A stretch of 64,000 nucleotides of DNA from Paraphysoderma sedebokerense (taxonomy: Eukaryota; Blastocladiomycota; Physodermatomycetes; Physodermatales; Physodermataceae): positions 147,752-211,751 of the forward strand of contig JAHLJZ010000038.1 of assembly GCA_025602915.1 (NCBI GenBank), written 5' to 3'. The notes under the pieces were generated by a model. That model saw nothing but the letters and a program-made list of their open reading frames with translations. It had not been told where the DNA came from and ran no database searches. The translations under genes and the position numbers were made by a program. Shown here piece by piece: positions 1-14,251 of the stretch (positions within the stretch are counted from its first letter, which is position 1; each line of letters opens with the position of its first letter).

Positions 1-1
1 A

Positions 2-1123
2 ATTGATAAGTATAACCTCGAATCTGTCGCATTCCGGCCATCAATCACTATTGCCCAAGAATCGGTTGTCCAAGCGCCTTCAAATCAGTCAGCCCCAGTT
101 TCAACAGAAGATCCTGGTCAGTCCGAGCTACACCTTCTTCCACCCGTCCCACTTGAATCTCCAACTAAAAAATCACCCACGACATCTCATAAACCGATTC
201 CCGCACCCATCATTATCCCCGCTACTCCGCCTAAATCTCAAGTCACTGATGACTCTCTCACGTCGTCTCCCGAGTCGACGTCACTTCCGCCTCTTCCTCA
301 ATCCAGTGCTTTGGCTCCGCAAAGCCCAACACATAAGCACTCCAACAGTGCTCCGGCCCAATCATACATGCGCCCGCCATTATCAGCGCAATCTCCTATT
401 GTAAACCGCCTCTTACATCGAACTCATCTTCGTTCTTTGTCATCTGACTACCGGCCCCGACCGAATGCATCTGCTGAGCCTAAATCACCCGGCCACATTA
501 CTAATATGAAAACGCTAACAATGTTACGAAACCGTGGGTACAGTTTTTCACAAGACGAGTCGGGCGGTATGCGATCAATTCTTATGTGCGAATCATACGA
601 GAAATATATCGCGGCGAGGGCAACAAAGAAGAGGGATAGGAAGGCTTCTGCGTCTGAAGGTGATCTGCTACGAAGTAAAACTTTACCGACCGGTTTAATT
701 AGAACATTGTCAAATAATCAAATTGCAAAAAGCACATTGAAATCAGGAATTGCGAATGTTAATACGACTGTGCCCCGCAGCCCGGGTTCACCCACATCAT
801 CTATCGATCCGATGAATGAATCACAAAATTCATCATTGCCGCCTTTGACGGAAAGTCTCAATAGCAGCGGAAGATATTCATCTCGAGATGAGCTAACCGT
901 CCCTGACTCAATGGAAAAAAGGTATAAAAAGAGATCTGTTACTGTTTCCGGTGTACCTCAATCTTTGTTGCACAGTCATCAGGAAGATAAAGCAGAAGAG
1001 TCGAAAGAGGGAGCCTATGCGATGTTGCCCCTAAAGCCTCCGAGGAAATCAGACAAGTTGATGGAAGTGGGAGATGAGGATCGCGATCAAGAGAAAACGG
1101 AAGGTCAACATAGAACGCTGTAA
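2..1123 (+). CDS. C-terminal part of a Ser/Pro/Thr-rich protein, unidentified (5' truncated)
   Basis: The reading frame is open from the left window edge to a TAA ending at 1123, about 373 residues, so this is the 3' end of a longer gene. The protein is low-complexity and rich in Ser, Pro and Thr, with many PxxP and SP motifs (for example LPPLPQSS and PRSPGSPTSS) and basic patches such as KKRDRK. A more ordered-looking stretch around 510-640 reads RGYSFSQDESGGMRSIL followed by YEKYIAARATKKR. I see no known domain. The composition fits a disordered signalling or cytoskeletal tail that would be phosphorylated, but this is only inference. It converges on the DNAJC9-like gene, about 180 nt from that gene's stop. 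Function unknown. Confidence 0.7.
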   Translation: MDKYNLESVAFRPSITIAQESVVQAPSNQSAPVSTEDPGQSELHLLPPVPLESPTKKSPTTSHKPIPAPIIIPATPPKSQVTDDSLTSSPESTSLPPLPQSSALAPQSPTHKHSNSAPAQSYMRPPLSAQSPIVNRLLHRTHLRSLSSDYRPRPNASAEPKSPGHITNMKTLTMLRNRGYSFSQDESGGMRSILMCESYEKYIAARATKKRDRKASASEGDLLRSKTLPTGLIRTLSNNQIAKSTLKSGIANVNTTVPRSPGSPTSSIDPMNESQNSSLPPLTESLNSSGRYSSRDELTVPDSMEKRYKKRSVTVSGVPQSLLHSHQEDKAEESKEGAYAMLPLKPPRKSDKLMEVGDEDRDQEKTEGQHRTL

Positions 1124-1303
1124 CTTGATCTTGCTTGCGTGTGCTTAGTCGTTATATCATGTCATAGATACTGGATAGGGATGCCCCTCTTTGTTGATTT
1201 ATGTATACTACAGTACACCCTTCCGTTCAATGTAAAGACAACCACTTTGTATAAAAGTTTGCTTTTATAAAATGTTTTAGGTTACTGAGTTTTCTAGAAA
1301 CAT

Positions 1304-2563
1304 TCAATTTCCTTTTCTCTGCCCTTTGCCTTTGCTACCAGCTAGACGGTCCTGGATTGCCTGAAACTCTTCTTCTGTTGGGAGTTGATTTGTAGTCTCT
1401 TTAGTTTTTCGTCTGTTTGTCTTCTTGGTATTGGGCTTATTAGCGTACTAGGTAACGAAGGATCGCAGCGTCAGGTAACATTCAATCATATTTGCGCTAT
1501 CAGAGATAAAACCTTTTCCTCCAGCTGATCGAGGAAATTGTCCATCTTTCTCTTTCGAGCAGCATCACGTTGTTTAAATAACGCAACCAAACTCATCTCA
1601 TTGTTCTCGTTCTCGTCACTACCTTTCGTGCTAAGTCCCAATTCTTCCGCCATCTGCTCTGCTTCTTCGGCTTCGGCCTCCGCATCTTTTTGTCTACGTA
1701 TTCTTTCATTATCATCTATCACAGTGAACCTCTTGTAAAGTTTTACTTCTTTTTTGTCGATGGCGGACTGTAAGATTGTGCGAAACCGATCTTCATCGTC
1801 GATAGTTGAACATGGAATTTCTGTATTGCATAGATAAAAGGGTCATTGTTGTTGTCGCTTTCACGAAAGCCTAAAACTATTGACAGCCTACCATTCAAGA
1901 TGAGCTCAATGTCACCTTTATGCTTCTTGTAGGCTTTAATCAAGTCTTCCCGTTCTTCGTCCGAATCTACGATCCAACATATTGAACATTAGTTAAACTA
2001 AAATCACTAAGGAATAAAAAAACCTCCCACTTTGATAGGATTTCTTGAAATTCTCTAACATCTCTACAGTTACCCTCGTGAACAAATCATCGAAGTAACC
2101 ATCCAAGTCCTCGGCTGCGAACAGGTCAGAGTCACTGAGACTTCCGGTTTTGTCGTACCGAGCCCGCTTTTTCGAATCCGAGAGAATATCATATATGACA
2201 GCTACTTGTTGAAACTACGGAAGAGTTGAGTAATTATTACCAGGATCTTAATGAAACTCGGCATATGTAATGAAATAGGAATGCCCACCTTGCGGGTCAC
2301 TTCCAGTTTGTTTTCATCAGAAGTGTTCGCATGACGATCAGGCTGTTCAAAAAAAATTGTTACTTAGGAAATTGCGAGCCATCATATCAACATAATTCAA
2401 AGCTAACATGATACTTCAGCGCCAACTTCTTGTATTGCTTTTTGATGGTCTCACAGGATGCATCCTTTGGTAGTCCGAAAATGTGGTATATATCAGTATC
2501 GCCATCGTCAAACAGGCCATCAAGTTCAAATTTAGTGGAAATATCGTCGGCAGTTGTGCACAT
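1304..2563 (-). CDS. DNAJC9: DNAJC9-like J-domain protein
   Basis: Six exons joined by eye give a 306-residue frame: 2563-2408, 2342-2289, 2214-2031, 1966-1892, 1820-1513 and 1447-1304. The J domain lies near the N terminus (HIFGLPKDASCETIKKQYKK, then KYH|PDRH across an intron, carrying the HPD motif). It is followed by the DNAJC9-type middle region (SDEEREDLIKAYKKHKGD), an acidic coiled stretch, the near-diagnostic MDNFLDQLEEKY, and a basic tail containing PTEEEFQAIQDRL. In animals DNAJC9 is a histone H3-H4 co-chaperone that recruits HSP70; nuclear function here is inferred from the family. The ATG at 2563 is followed at once by the J-domain region, so no upstream extension is needed. The adjacent WKF-domain gene is on the same strand, about 200 nt upstream. 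Confidence 0.9.
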
Positions 2564-2763
2564 AGTGAGAATCTTGGAACTTCAGGATTATAGTGGGAAT
2601 CAGAGTAGACGCGAACAGGTAAACTTCCGCCCTCCGCTCAGCCTCAAAGTGTGGATGTGGTCATTCGCGGCTCGCAGGATAAGAATTTTGCTTTAGTGAA
2701 GCTCCCATAATAAATTAGAGAATTGTTACAAGGCACCGAAATCAGTGGTATATACAATAAACA

Positions 2764-3537
2764 TCACGACAACACTCTTAATACATCCATGCCTCTCGCT
2801 ATTCTCCACTTTTTCAATGCTCTGTTCTTGATCCTGTTGTCAATCTTCTTCTCCATGTTCTCCTGGGGCTCTACTGCATCAAATTTCTTATCTGTCACTG
2901 ATTCAACTTCAGATGAGGCTCCGCTATCAGACAAATCTTCATCAGACTTGGCTTCAGATTCTGAGGATGACAGATCGGCTTCGGCCAAGTCTTTTGCCCG
3001 AGCGAGGACCCACTATGAGAGAAATATTCAATAAAGCAGCTTCAATGTGACGCCACTAGCTGAACAACCACATACCTGTTTACTATTTCCTTTCAATCCT
3101 TCTAGATAAAGTAGCATCATGCCCCAATAGTCCCCGTCTGGAATCATTCCCTCGGAAAACAGGTGTTTTAACAGCCATGACTGCTTTGACTTGCTAAACT
3201 TCCACGTCGGCACATCAGACGTTATGGAACCGCTTCGGGAAGAATTAAAAGTTGATAGATAGTTCAAGTACGGCAAACAATCTGAAACGGAAGTCAGTTA
3301 TATGTTAGGCTCGCGGATAGAAAAAGTATCCATTGAAGAAAAGCTTACAAACCTTTTTCTTCGCATTCGTGCTTTGTACTTTTTCCACCTGTAGGAGACT
3401 TCTCTGATTTAATGGTAGAACCATCTGTCGATCCGGACGGAACCATGCTGACGGCAGCATTCGATTGCTTATGCCTCTTCGTTGTGTGTGGAAGAGGGGT
3501 CGTATCATTAAGCGCTTTCCGTTTTTGTGATAAAGCC
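2764..3537 (-). CDS. WKF-domain protein (C7orf50-like)
   Basis: Three exons are visible: about 3537-3354, then one ending near 3076, then about 3011-2764. The start is at MALSQKRKAL. After a basic N terminus, the middle exon carries the WKF domain: TWKFSKSKQSWLLKHLFSEG, then IPD and LLYLEGLKGNSKQ. This matches the conserved WKF...QxWLLxH...IPD...LxYLEGLKG pattern of the C7orf50 family. The last exon continues WVLARAKDLAEADL, has an acidic Ser/Asp/Glu block, and ends in a basic RIKNRALKKWRIARG segment. Family members are small nucleolar proteins linked to ribosome assembly; the exact role is not known. The gene is divergent from POL5 with about 236 nt between the starts, so the two may share a promoter. 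Confidence 0.82.
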
Positions 3538-3773
3538 ATTTGAATCGAATGTAAGGAAATGCAAAACTGATTCAACGAACAAATGCATAATCCTTAGAAG
3601 TCGGTACGGAAGTGGAACTTTGTTTAGAAATCGGTCACGCGTCAGTCTCGTGGAGGGACGTGTTGAATTGACAACCACCACGGGTCCATGTAAACAAAGA
3701 TGTGATCGACATTGAAGTCTTTCATTTCTTGTCTATCCAACGTAGTTTTTGGTTCTCACTTCTATAGGTTACG
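3538..3773. promoter_or_regulatory. bidirectional promoter region, WKF-domain gene / POL5
   Basis: This 236-nt gap separates the divergent start codons of two nucleolar-type genes. It holds no supported ORF. No TATA-like or other motif stands out, so the promoter role is inferred from gene orientation alone. Confidence 0.45.
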
Positions 3774-6700
3774 ATGTCCAAAATTACTTCCCAACCACAG
3801 AATATTCTATCTTACTTTTGGGAAATTGCCTCGATTGACGTAGGTAATCGGGATTCGGCTGTTTCCTCCCTCCTTAAGTCTCTCGTCTCATTTCAGCAAT
3901 CATACGATTCTCCAATTCCATGGACACCTCCTTCAACGTTCTCAGAGCTCGAACCATTTCTTCATCCCGATGTAGTGTATTCGTTAAAGAGACTGTTGAA
4001 AGGTCTGGCTTCGTCGCGGGAAGCGGCACGCCAGGGATTCACCGTGGCATTAATTGAACTCTTAAGATTCGTCCCTCAAATCACAATAAAGCCAGTGTTA
4101 GAATATGTTGACAAGGTTACTGAAGTCACAGGTTCAATGAAAGGGCAGGATGAAAAGGAAATGTATTTAGGCAAGGTTTTTTCCTTGATCGCGATCACTC
4201 GAAGTGACATGATAAACCGAGATGGTGTCCCAAATGCTGATATTGAAGACATGGTGAAGAGACTTGTCGAGTACGCAAGAAGCAAAGCTTATTTGGAAGA
4301 AATTTGCTATAATGTATTGTGTGAGATCATTAAAGAGGTATTGTTATACAAGCAAAACAAAGCTATTAACTATTTTTGATCTAACTCCTCCCTTTATTGA
4401 ATGAAGAAAAAGGGCGACGAAACTTTCGGGCAATTCCTCTGCGACAACTACCTTCCCGAAGGTGTTCAGACACCGTTACAACTACAAATAGTTCTGGCCG
4501 TCGGATATTATATTCCCTGTCGATCTTCTTCCTCTCTGATTTCAGGCGTTTTTGATGTCAAGCATCTGGCACGCCTCGCCGAAATAATGAAGGAAACCTC
4601 GTCGGCCCATCCTAGAGTGCATTCGGTCTGGGAATATTTAATGGCGCGAGCATTGGGCTTACGTATAGACCGAATTGATTTAAACACAAACACCCATGAG
4701 GAGCTACTCAGATATAGTGAATCTGATAGGGATGACACCTTGATTCCATTGCAGTCATTATGGAGAGAAGTTATCGATAGTGTGTATTCTTTTCACTCAT
4801 AATCTTCAGTCCGTCGTCTTTCTTATTCAAATATTATTTCACAGATGGTCTCTTTACATCAACGCATGAAAGAAAATACCTTGGTTTTAAGTTATTCAAC
4901 AGTGTCGCTAAATTGTTACCGGACACCGAGATTCCGGTTCTCTTTACACCTCATTTCTTACGTTGCTTGACGAACAACTTAATTAAACCAGATAATTATT
5001 TAGCTAAAGTATCGAGAGTTACTGTATGTATCATTATTGCTCGCGAACTGCCTATCGAGTGTCCACTCAAACCTTCTCTAAATAGCTTTCTACGGTGACC
5101 GAGCTTTGCAACCAGCACCCAAAGATTTCAATTCACATTGTAACGCAATTAATCGGTCCTCATGGTGCTAAGAATTTTGACAGATTGACGAAAACCAAAA
5201 CGGTCGAATCCATTCTGTCTAATCAAAGTCAAGAAGGATTACAAAGTTATATACGGTATCTAAAATCGATTGTCTTAGATCAGACGGTGACAACAGCAGT
5301 TACCGTTCCGACCGATGGGATGGATATCGTTGAATCGGAGGAAGTATCTGAATACGCTAAACGAATTGACTCCAATCGACAATGGGCAATTGATGCGCTT
5401 TACCATCTTGTGAAGTCATCGACTATCCCCCTTACATCTGATATAGTGAAATCAATCGTCCAATTTTTCTTGACATATTCGTATTTTCTTGTCGAATCTA
5501 CTGATATATCGCACGGCCTTCAAGCCCCGACTCCGTCATTATCTGAATCAACCTATCGACTAGTCCGCTCTAGGCTTATAAGCACTTTGCAGGAACTGTT
5601 GTCTTACAGGGGGCAGAAAATCAGCGCCAAAAAAGATCTCGACAATGCATTGGAATGGTTTCGGATGGTTGTCGACATCATGGACTCTCTAATATCAAGT
5701 GATAATGTACCTTTGTTGCACCCACTTGACTCCAAGTTACTTATTGGTGTTCAAAATGCCTTACGTACTATTTCTGACACCCTGCGAAAAGGATTGAAGA
5801 ACGATGACCAGAAGCAGAAGTACCTCGCTTTCGAACTTTTATTATCAACTTTGTATTTCACCCAGCTGGATTATGAAAGTCGTGACGAGTTTTCTGAGGT
5901 TATAACAGAAGTAAACCGATGTATGGATCTTATGTTTCAGGCGAAAACTACTACTCTTCACAAGAGCAACAAACAGAAGGAGAATCAAGATGATATTGAA
6001 TATTCACCCGAACCTGTCGAAGTGTTGTTGGACATTTTGATTTCATTCTTATCCAAATCAAGCTCGTTGTTGCGTTCTGTTTCCGAAACAGTATTCAAAG
6101 TGTTTGTAGATGACATGACTGAGGGGTGTATAAATTTGATCATAGATGTAAGAACGGATATCTTCAAAACCTGGTCATATAGCGGTTTTCTAACTAAAAG
6201 CTTGTAGATTTTGCAAACTAGGGAAGACGATTCTGGACAATCGGAATTATTTATCACTGAAGCCGATGACGGGGAAGGAGAAATTGATCAAGCTGAAGAA
6301 GATGCCAGTGACGACAGCGACGATGGAGAAGTAAGCGACGACGACTCGGATGCGCAAGACGAGGGAGAAGGCGATGACGAAGAATTGCGACGCAAATTGG
6401 AAGAAGCCTTAGGAAAGACCGAAGAAGACTCTAGCGATGTGGAGTCTGCCGATGATGAGGAAATGATGAAATTTGACGAAAGTATTGCTGCCATATTTAA
6501 AGAAAAAAAGCTGAATAAGAAGGCAAAAAGAGGTATGATAGTAGCTTATGACTAGTACTTCGACATTTCAGAAAATAAGCTAATGTTACGCATAGAAACG
6601 GAACAATCGATGCTTCATTTTAAGCAACGCTTACTTGACTTAGTCTCCTTATATTTAAGCGACATGTCTGTTCCGCGGCCATTTTTACTTAATCTTGTGG

Positions 6701-7869
6701 AACCCCTTGTTACTCTCATGTTCAATGCTGGTGTATCAGAGTCTCACATGCAATTGCGGAATAAGTTGGCTAATGTGCTATCGAAGAAGCTCGTTAAAGC
6801 ACCTGTACCAGTTTTGACCACCCCCGGTGATGTAGCAAATGCTGAAAGAATTGTAGAATTCCTCTTCGGTTCAGTGATGAAGAAGTCGCATAGGTCAATG
6901 AAAGGCAATGGTCCCAAATTGACAGAAATTATTGGCACTTTACTCGTTTATATCCTCAAGTCTGTAAAGTTATCGACCCATGCTTCCGTCCTCGTTGAGA
7001 AATTCAATACGCTTTACAAGTCCGCTTTGTGTCATTTCCTTAAGGAGAAACACTCTCAAATCGACAATTCCTTTTTCGTTCCTTTAGTGAATGTGTTTCC
7101 AACCGTCGCTGGGTTGTTATGCGAGGACATATTGTCATATATAAATGGGAAGGATGAAGTCAGACTGTTTCAGATGAACCAAGCTGTTGCATTACTAAAA
7201 TTGATTTTAGAGAAAAACGTAAGTGTTCTGCAGTTTCAGTCTTTCAACGGTTTAGCTGCTAACGGCGTACATAGAACGACGCGGCGGTGTACGAAGATTT
7301 GATTTCCGTCCTCCAGCCGTTTATGGTTCGTCTACTCGACGCGATAATCTTGGAATGCAGTGATCCGAGCCCTCTTCAAGGCAACAGTAAGGACAACAAA
7401 AAAGAATTGGTCAAATGTTACGCAATTGCTTTGCGCAGGTCGAAAAAATTGTTAAGTCACGAGGTACATTTTTATTATATGTATAATTTTCTGCAGCCTT
7501 GAAATGACAGTTGCCCTCTCAACAATTATTAGGATTTTGTACGCGCTTGGAAGCCCTCCGAAGTGTCTGAACGATTGCACAAGGTGGTCAATCATCCCAA
7601 AATAAATAAAAATTCCGCAATCAGGAATGTTTGTCTTGGATTGGGAAAAGATCTAGGTATCGCAGCACCACAACAGACGTAAGTGGTTAACCGTTATATA
7701 GCCTCTTGATACTTTATTCTGATAGATTTTTCTCAGTCAACTCTCAAAAACGATTCCAACGCCGAAAAGCTCCCCCAAAAAAAGAAAGCACCAGGATGGC
7801 GGTGTGGACAATGCCAGTTCAACCAAAAAGAACAAAACGACCGGAAAGAAGATAGCTGTTAAGGCGTAA
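3774..7869 (+). CDS. POL5: DNA polymerase phi / MYBBP1A family ribosome-biogenesis protein
   Basis: Nine exons give about 1,205 residues in one frame: 3774-4337, 4407-4779, 4845-5023, 5086-6147, 6208-6532, 6572-7218, 7275-7463, 7533-7678 and 7737-7869. The N terminus (ILSYFWEIASIDVGNR) and following HEAT-like helical repeats (FLHPDVVYSLKRLLKGLASS) are typical of POL5/MYBBP1A. A long acidic Asp/Glu/Ser tract near 6240-6470 precedes a charged segment and then MLHFKQRLLDLVSLYL, again as in the family. The tail is Lys-rich (SPKKRKHQDGG). Despite the old name these proteins are not active polymerases; they act in the nucleolus in rDNA transcription and rRNA processing. The acceptor of exon 2 is AAG. 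Acceptor 7736, rather than the closer TAG at 7725, restores the basic tail frame. Confidence 0.92.
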
Positions 7870-8107
7870 TCAAGCATCTGTAGAACCAAACTTTGTTGAA
7901 TAAATTATTGTTTAATGTTGTTTATTCGTTTGAAGAAGAAGGGAGCTGGTGTTTGGAGTATACCACTATTGCATAATCCGTGTGGAGAACTTCTCCGTGA
8001 CGCGCCAGCTCCCTGTCGCCAACCACTCGTGGTGGATCAAAACAAAAACCATGGGCTCTAACCTTGAACTTGATCAAGGCCAAAACCCAACCAAAAATAA
8101 TTCACAA

Positions 8108-10432
<2,325 letters not shown>

Positions 10433-10546
10433 GACACTAGTCTAATATATGCAATTCATATTTCGATTAGACAGAAACAGTAATGCATAATTTGTGTATC
10501 CGCTAACCGAATACAATATAAACCAAAGCATTATGCGCAAAAGACT

Positions 10547-13500
10547 TTAATGAGTTCCGCTGATGATCTTAGAAGGCTCATATTCACTGCCATGAACTGC
10601 CCACCAATCTTCAAATTCCCCCCCTTCTTCTGCCATATCTTTCCAGGTTGACACATCATTACCGGTGCCGGCATTCATTGAATTGTCCGACACTTCCTCG
10701 CTAGTGTTTCGAGTCTCACGGTCAAGCACTTCTACACGAAGCCATTCCTCGTAGTCCCCGTAGAATGCGTCGTCAAACAACCTTTGATTTCCCTCCATTT
10801 GCGAGACATCCGGAAAATCTGCACTTGAAAGAGAAAGCTCTTGTATAAGCCGGTTAATTTCATCTTCCACATCTTCATCTCTATTCCCGATATCTGTAGG
10901 TTTTTGGTCATTAGTGGATTGACCAAAGACTTCCGGATAGTTCCTACTATGATAGGACGCAGTCAAGGTACGATAAAGGCTGTCTTGATTCTATCGTGAA
11001 TAGTTCAGTCAGTCATGAGACATCACTAAGGTCTTAAAACAATATACAAACCGACGCCTGATCGGTTTCAGTTTCTGGATCTGAGCTCACCATAAAGTCG
11101 TTCCTCAAATCCGGCCGTAAATTCAAATAGATTGCAGTGATTACTTTCATGTTACCTTAAACTTACGGGTGAGATGACATAATGGGAGCAGTCAAAACAT
11201 CTAACTCACTTTGACGCCATTTACGACCCGCAAAAGGAACCTGCGACTTTATCAGCTTTAAGGCGTAGCGTTGCAAATCCTGGTTCTGAATTTTGATAAT
11301 TCGTTTCAAAATTGCCGAGCTTTTGTGTTGAAGCAGTATGAGAACTCGATTGACTTTTCCCTTCGTCAACTTTTGGAGTACTCGAAGCAAGTTTATGGTA
11401 CTGAAGAAATTTCTCCAACAAGGGACGAGGGGTGTTGGATCTAACTGGACGATTTCTTCAGTGGATTGATCACTCAAAGTGGAATCACTTCCTGATGATC
11501 TTATTTCCTTCGGACCGACTGCTTCCTCCACAGTTTTCTTCGATGGATCGGACGGTTTTTTCTGGAACTTGAAAAAGCTAAGTGAAAACTTATTAGCTCT
11601 TTTAATGGAAATTCCACATTAAACAAAGGTTTTAATACTTCATGTCGTCGACGTCATTCTGTGCAGTAAGAAAATGTGTGAAATCTTGAAAGTTTAAAAC
11701 TTTGAGGATCAGAAGGATGCAGTTTGCATCCACCAGAAGTTGACAAACATATTCAAAAAGAAGTGTGTCTAAATACCAGAGTTAAGGATGAATATTGGGA
11801 GTGGTCACTGAATATAATTCCAACGACATTATTTTTGAATACTCCAAAAGGATACGATAACAATTCAGATGCCTGAGTAATAGAATTAATATCGCCGACA
11901 CACATTTAGTCACGATCTCGCGATGACGATTAACCTCCAGCGTAGCTAGAGCTAATTGCTCGAGAGACATGTTGCCATCATTCGGTATATTCATATCCAA
12001 AGTCGCACGGTTGTCGTCAGCCGAGTCTGATTTGGCGCTTTCGGTAATCACTCCATTTTGATAATTCTTTATAATAGGCGACCCAGCTAGCAACAATTTT
12101 AAAAGTGATACGATAATCTGTGTCATTTGCGGCAGAACAGAGCGCTGTCAGTCAGTGTTAAGGAACGAATAGTCATCACACGGAACTTAATGGAGAGTGC
12201 AGTTAAAAGGATACATAAATTTCCTCAATCCTTCCTCGAAACTCTTCCTCTTCTAGTGTCAAAGATGATTTGCTTCCGCGCATACTTCTCACTTTTTGTG
12301 CCCATGCATGAGACGAATCGATTAATGATCCGTATGCATGAGAAGATTCGAATTTACTCATTTTGCTAATCTCGTCCGCAGATCGGAAGTCGTAGCGTTT
12401 ATTGGCTTTACATTTCTCCAGTAACTTCTTCTCTCGTTCGATTTGCAATGGACTAACGGTGACGTGCATCCACTTAAAATAAGCATCAACCGCTTCGTGG
12501 ATAGGTTTCGGAATCTCAACGCTGTCCGTAACGCCGCCGGTAGAGTAGCGGTTGTTGCCAATTTTTTCGCTAATTCCGGATAGGGATTCCGAACCGGCCG
12601 AAGTGAAGGGAAGTATCAATGGCTCCGATGCCGAACTCAGGAGTTGAGACCGGCGTCGTGTTGAAAAGGATCGACGCTGCATGGTACTAGAACAGTCTGA
12701 CGAAAATGGTGGCGGAGGCGAGGGAACGGGAATACTGGGGTACTTCAGAGATACTTCGTTGTAAAAAAGGAAATAGTCTTGTGGAGTTGCTTTTGTATGC
12801 GGACCGTCTTAAATCTCAAAGGTGAACATGCAGTATAGAGGTAAGTAGCAGAGAGGGCTTACGTACCAAGTCTTTCGTATGGAATTGGGTCCAGCCCTTC
12901 AGCTTTGCGAGCCAGCGCTTTCAAAAAGAAAATATCGCTGGAGCCGCCTAGTGTTATGAGCAGGACTTTCCAAAGGAGCAAGAGCAGCTAGAGGGAGATG
13001 TCAGTGTTGAAAATTTCACGTTCGCGGGTATTCAAACGATACCTTTTTTACGGGAAAGCCTTTTCTCTGTCCATCGCTCATCTGGGTTATCTGCTGAAAG
13101 AGATAAACAGAGAGCATCGGTTCAAGTGAGTCTAAACAATTTGAATGTCACTAGATTAGAATCGTATAAGAGTGATATAATAAAAGAAATTGTAGAACAC
13201 ACGAATTTCGGTGGCAAATTTCTCCTTCGCGCCTGATGCTTCTAAACACTGCCGCCAATTGACCTCAATCATCATGTACATTAGGTTCAGATAAATTGCG
13301 ATTTCTAAGTTTGCTCTCTCGATGGCGTGCTGGCGCTGTGAATTATTTTTGGAGGATTCTTCATGCTGAGATGGAGATGCTTTGATAACTATATCAAGAT
13401 TCGAACAAGCGACTCTAAAGGCACTGTAGACGGCCTCAATGGCACCCGCGGCCCGAAGTTGTGTGTTGTTTTGGATGATACATTCTATTTGTGTAGAGTG

Positions 13501-14086
13501 ATCTTGAGCTTCGGCAATTATTCCTAAGATATATATTAGTCTTCAAATTCGATACTGATTACTATTAAGAAAGGGCGAAACCTTGAGAAATGTACACCAA
13601 TATATTGGCTGCTTCCAAACGTTTATCTGGTTGTCTGAACTCCAATAACTCTAGAAGCAGCACTACGAAATCATATCGGGCATCATAAGAGCTGGTTTTC
13701 CAATCTAATAGTTCCGAAAAATTAGTCTTGTAGGCCCACGTTATCAATAGAGAGAATTGAGCCCTCACCTCGATTAAAGGTATTCTCAAATAGCTTGCGA
13801 CCTTCCTCAAAAATTAAACTTTCATTATAACTATACAATTCATTGATTTCCTGCTCTAAGCAGTCGACGTCAGAGTATTCAAAATCGAGGTATTTTTCCT
13901 AAATAAATCAATATATTAGTGAGGTCAATCAACCTTTGTTGAGGCTGAAGCAGTTCTGACCTGCTTCGACTTCTTCGGCAAATCCTTGACTAAACTCTTT
14001 AGCTGGTTTAAGGTGATGGAATCCGTCGCTGCTGGTTCAGATTCTTTTAGCTTCGAGTTCCATATATTTTCCACAGTAACTGACAT
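10547..14086 (-). CDS. FAR11: STRIPAK complex subunit STRIP1/2 (FAR11, HAM-2, PRO22 type)
   Basis: A long multi-exon gene starting at MSVTVENIWNSKLKES and ending EPSKIISGTH. The N-terminal N1221-type domain is visible as FEYSDVDCLEQEI and then RYDFVVLLLELLEF with RLEAANILVYISQGFA. The C-terminal DUF3402 domain is visible as PIHEAVDAYFKWMHVTVSPL, EVNRHREIVTKCVSAILILL and INLLRVLQKLTKGK with KIQNQDLQRYALKLIKSQVP. These blocks match STRIP1/FAR11. The protein is the scaffold linking striatin and PP2A to GCK kinases, and in fungi controls cell fusion, septation and fruiting. The last segment is acidic (EEGGEFEDWWAVHGSEYEP). Introns are short and many; internal boundaries were not all resolved, and 11600-11780 and 12700-13540 are the least certain parts. 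Confidence 0.88.
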
Positions 14087-14251
14087 GTTGCTAGCGAAAG
14101 TGCAGGTCTAGTAGAAGCGCGATCAACTTTGGCACCTTGAGCTTACAACCGAGTCTGACAGTCCGCTCACATTTGGTTGATAGATATTAGGCTTACAATC
14201 ATCAATTTTATTGCAGTAAGCCCGCTAAACAATTTATATAAGTCATTTCTC

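Noticed and set aside
3-404. 133-residue plus-strand frame at the left edge
   Set aside because: A different frame from the open 2-1123 coding frame; composition is that of a shadow.
7726-7869. POL5 last exon using the nearer TAG acceptor at 7725
   Set aside because: That frame loses the basic tail and stops early; the CAG acceptor at 7736 keeps the frame open to a Lys-rich end.
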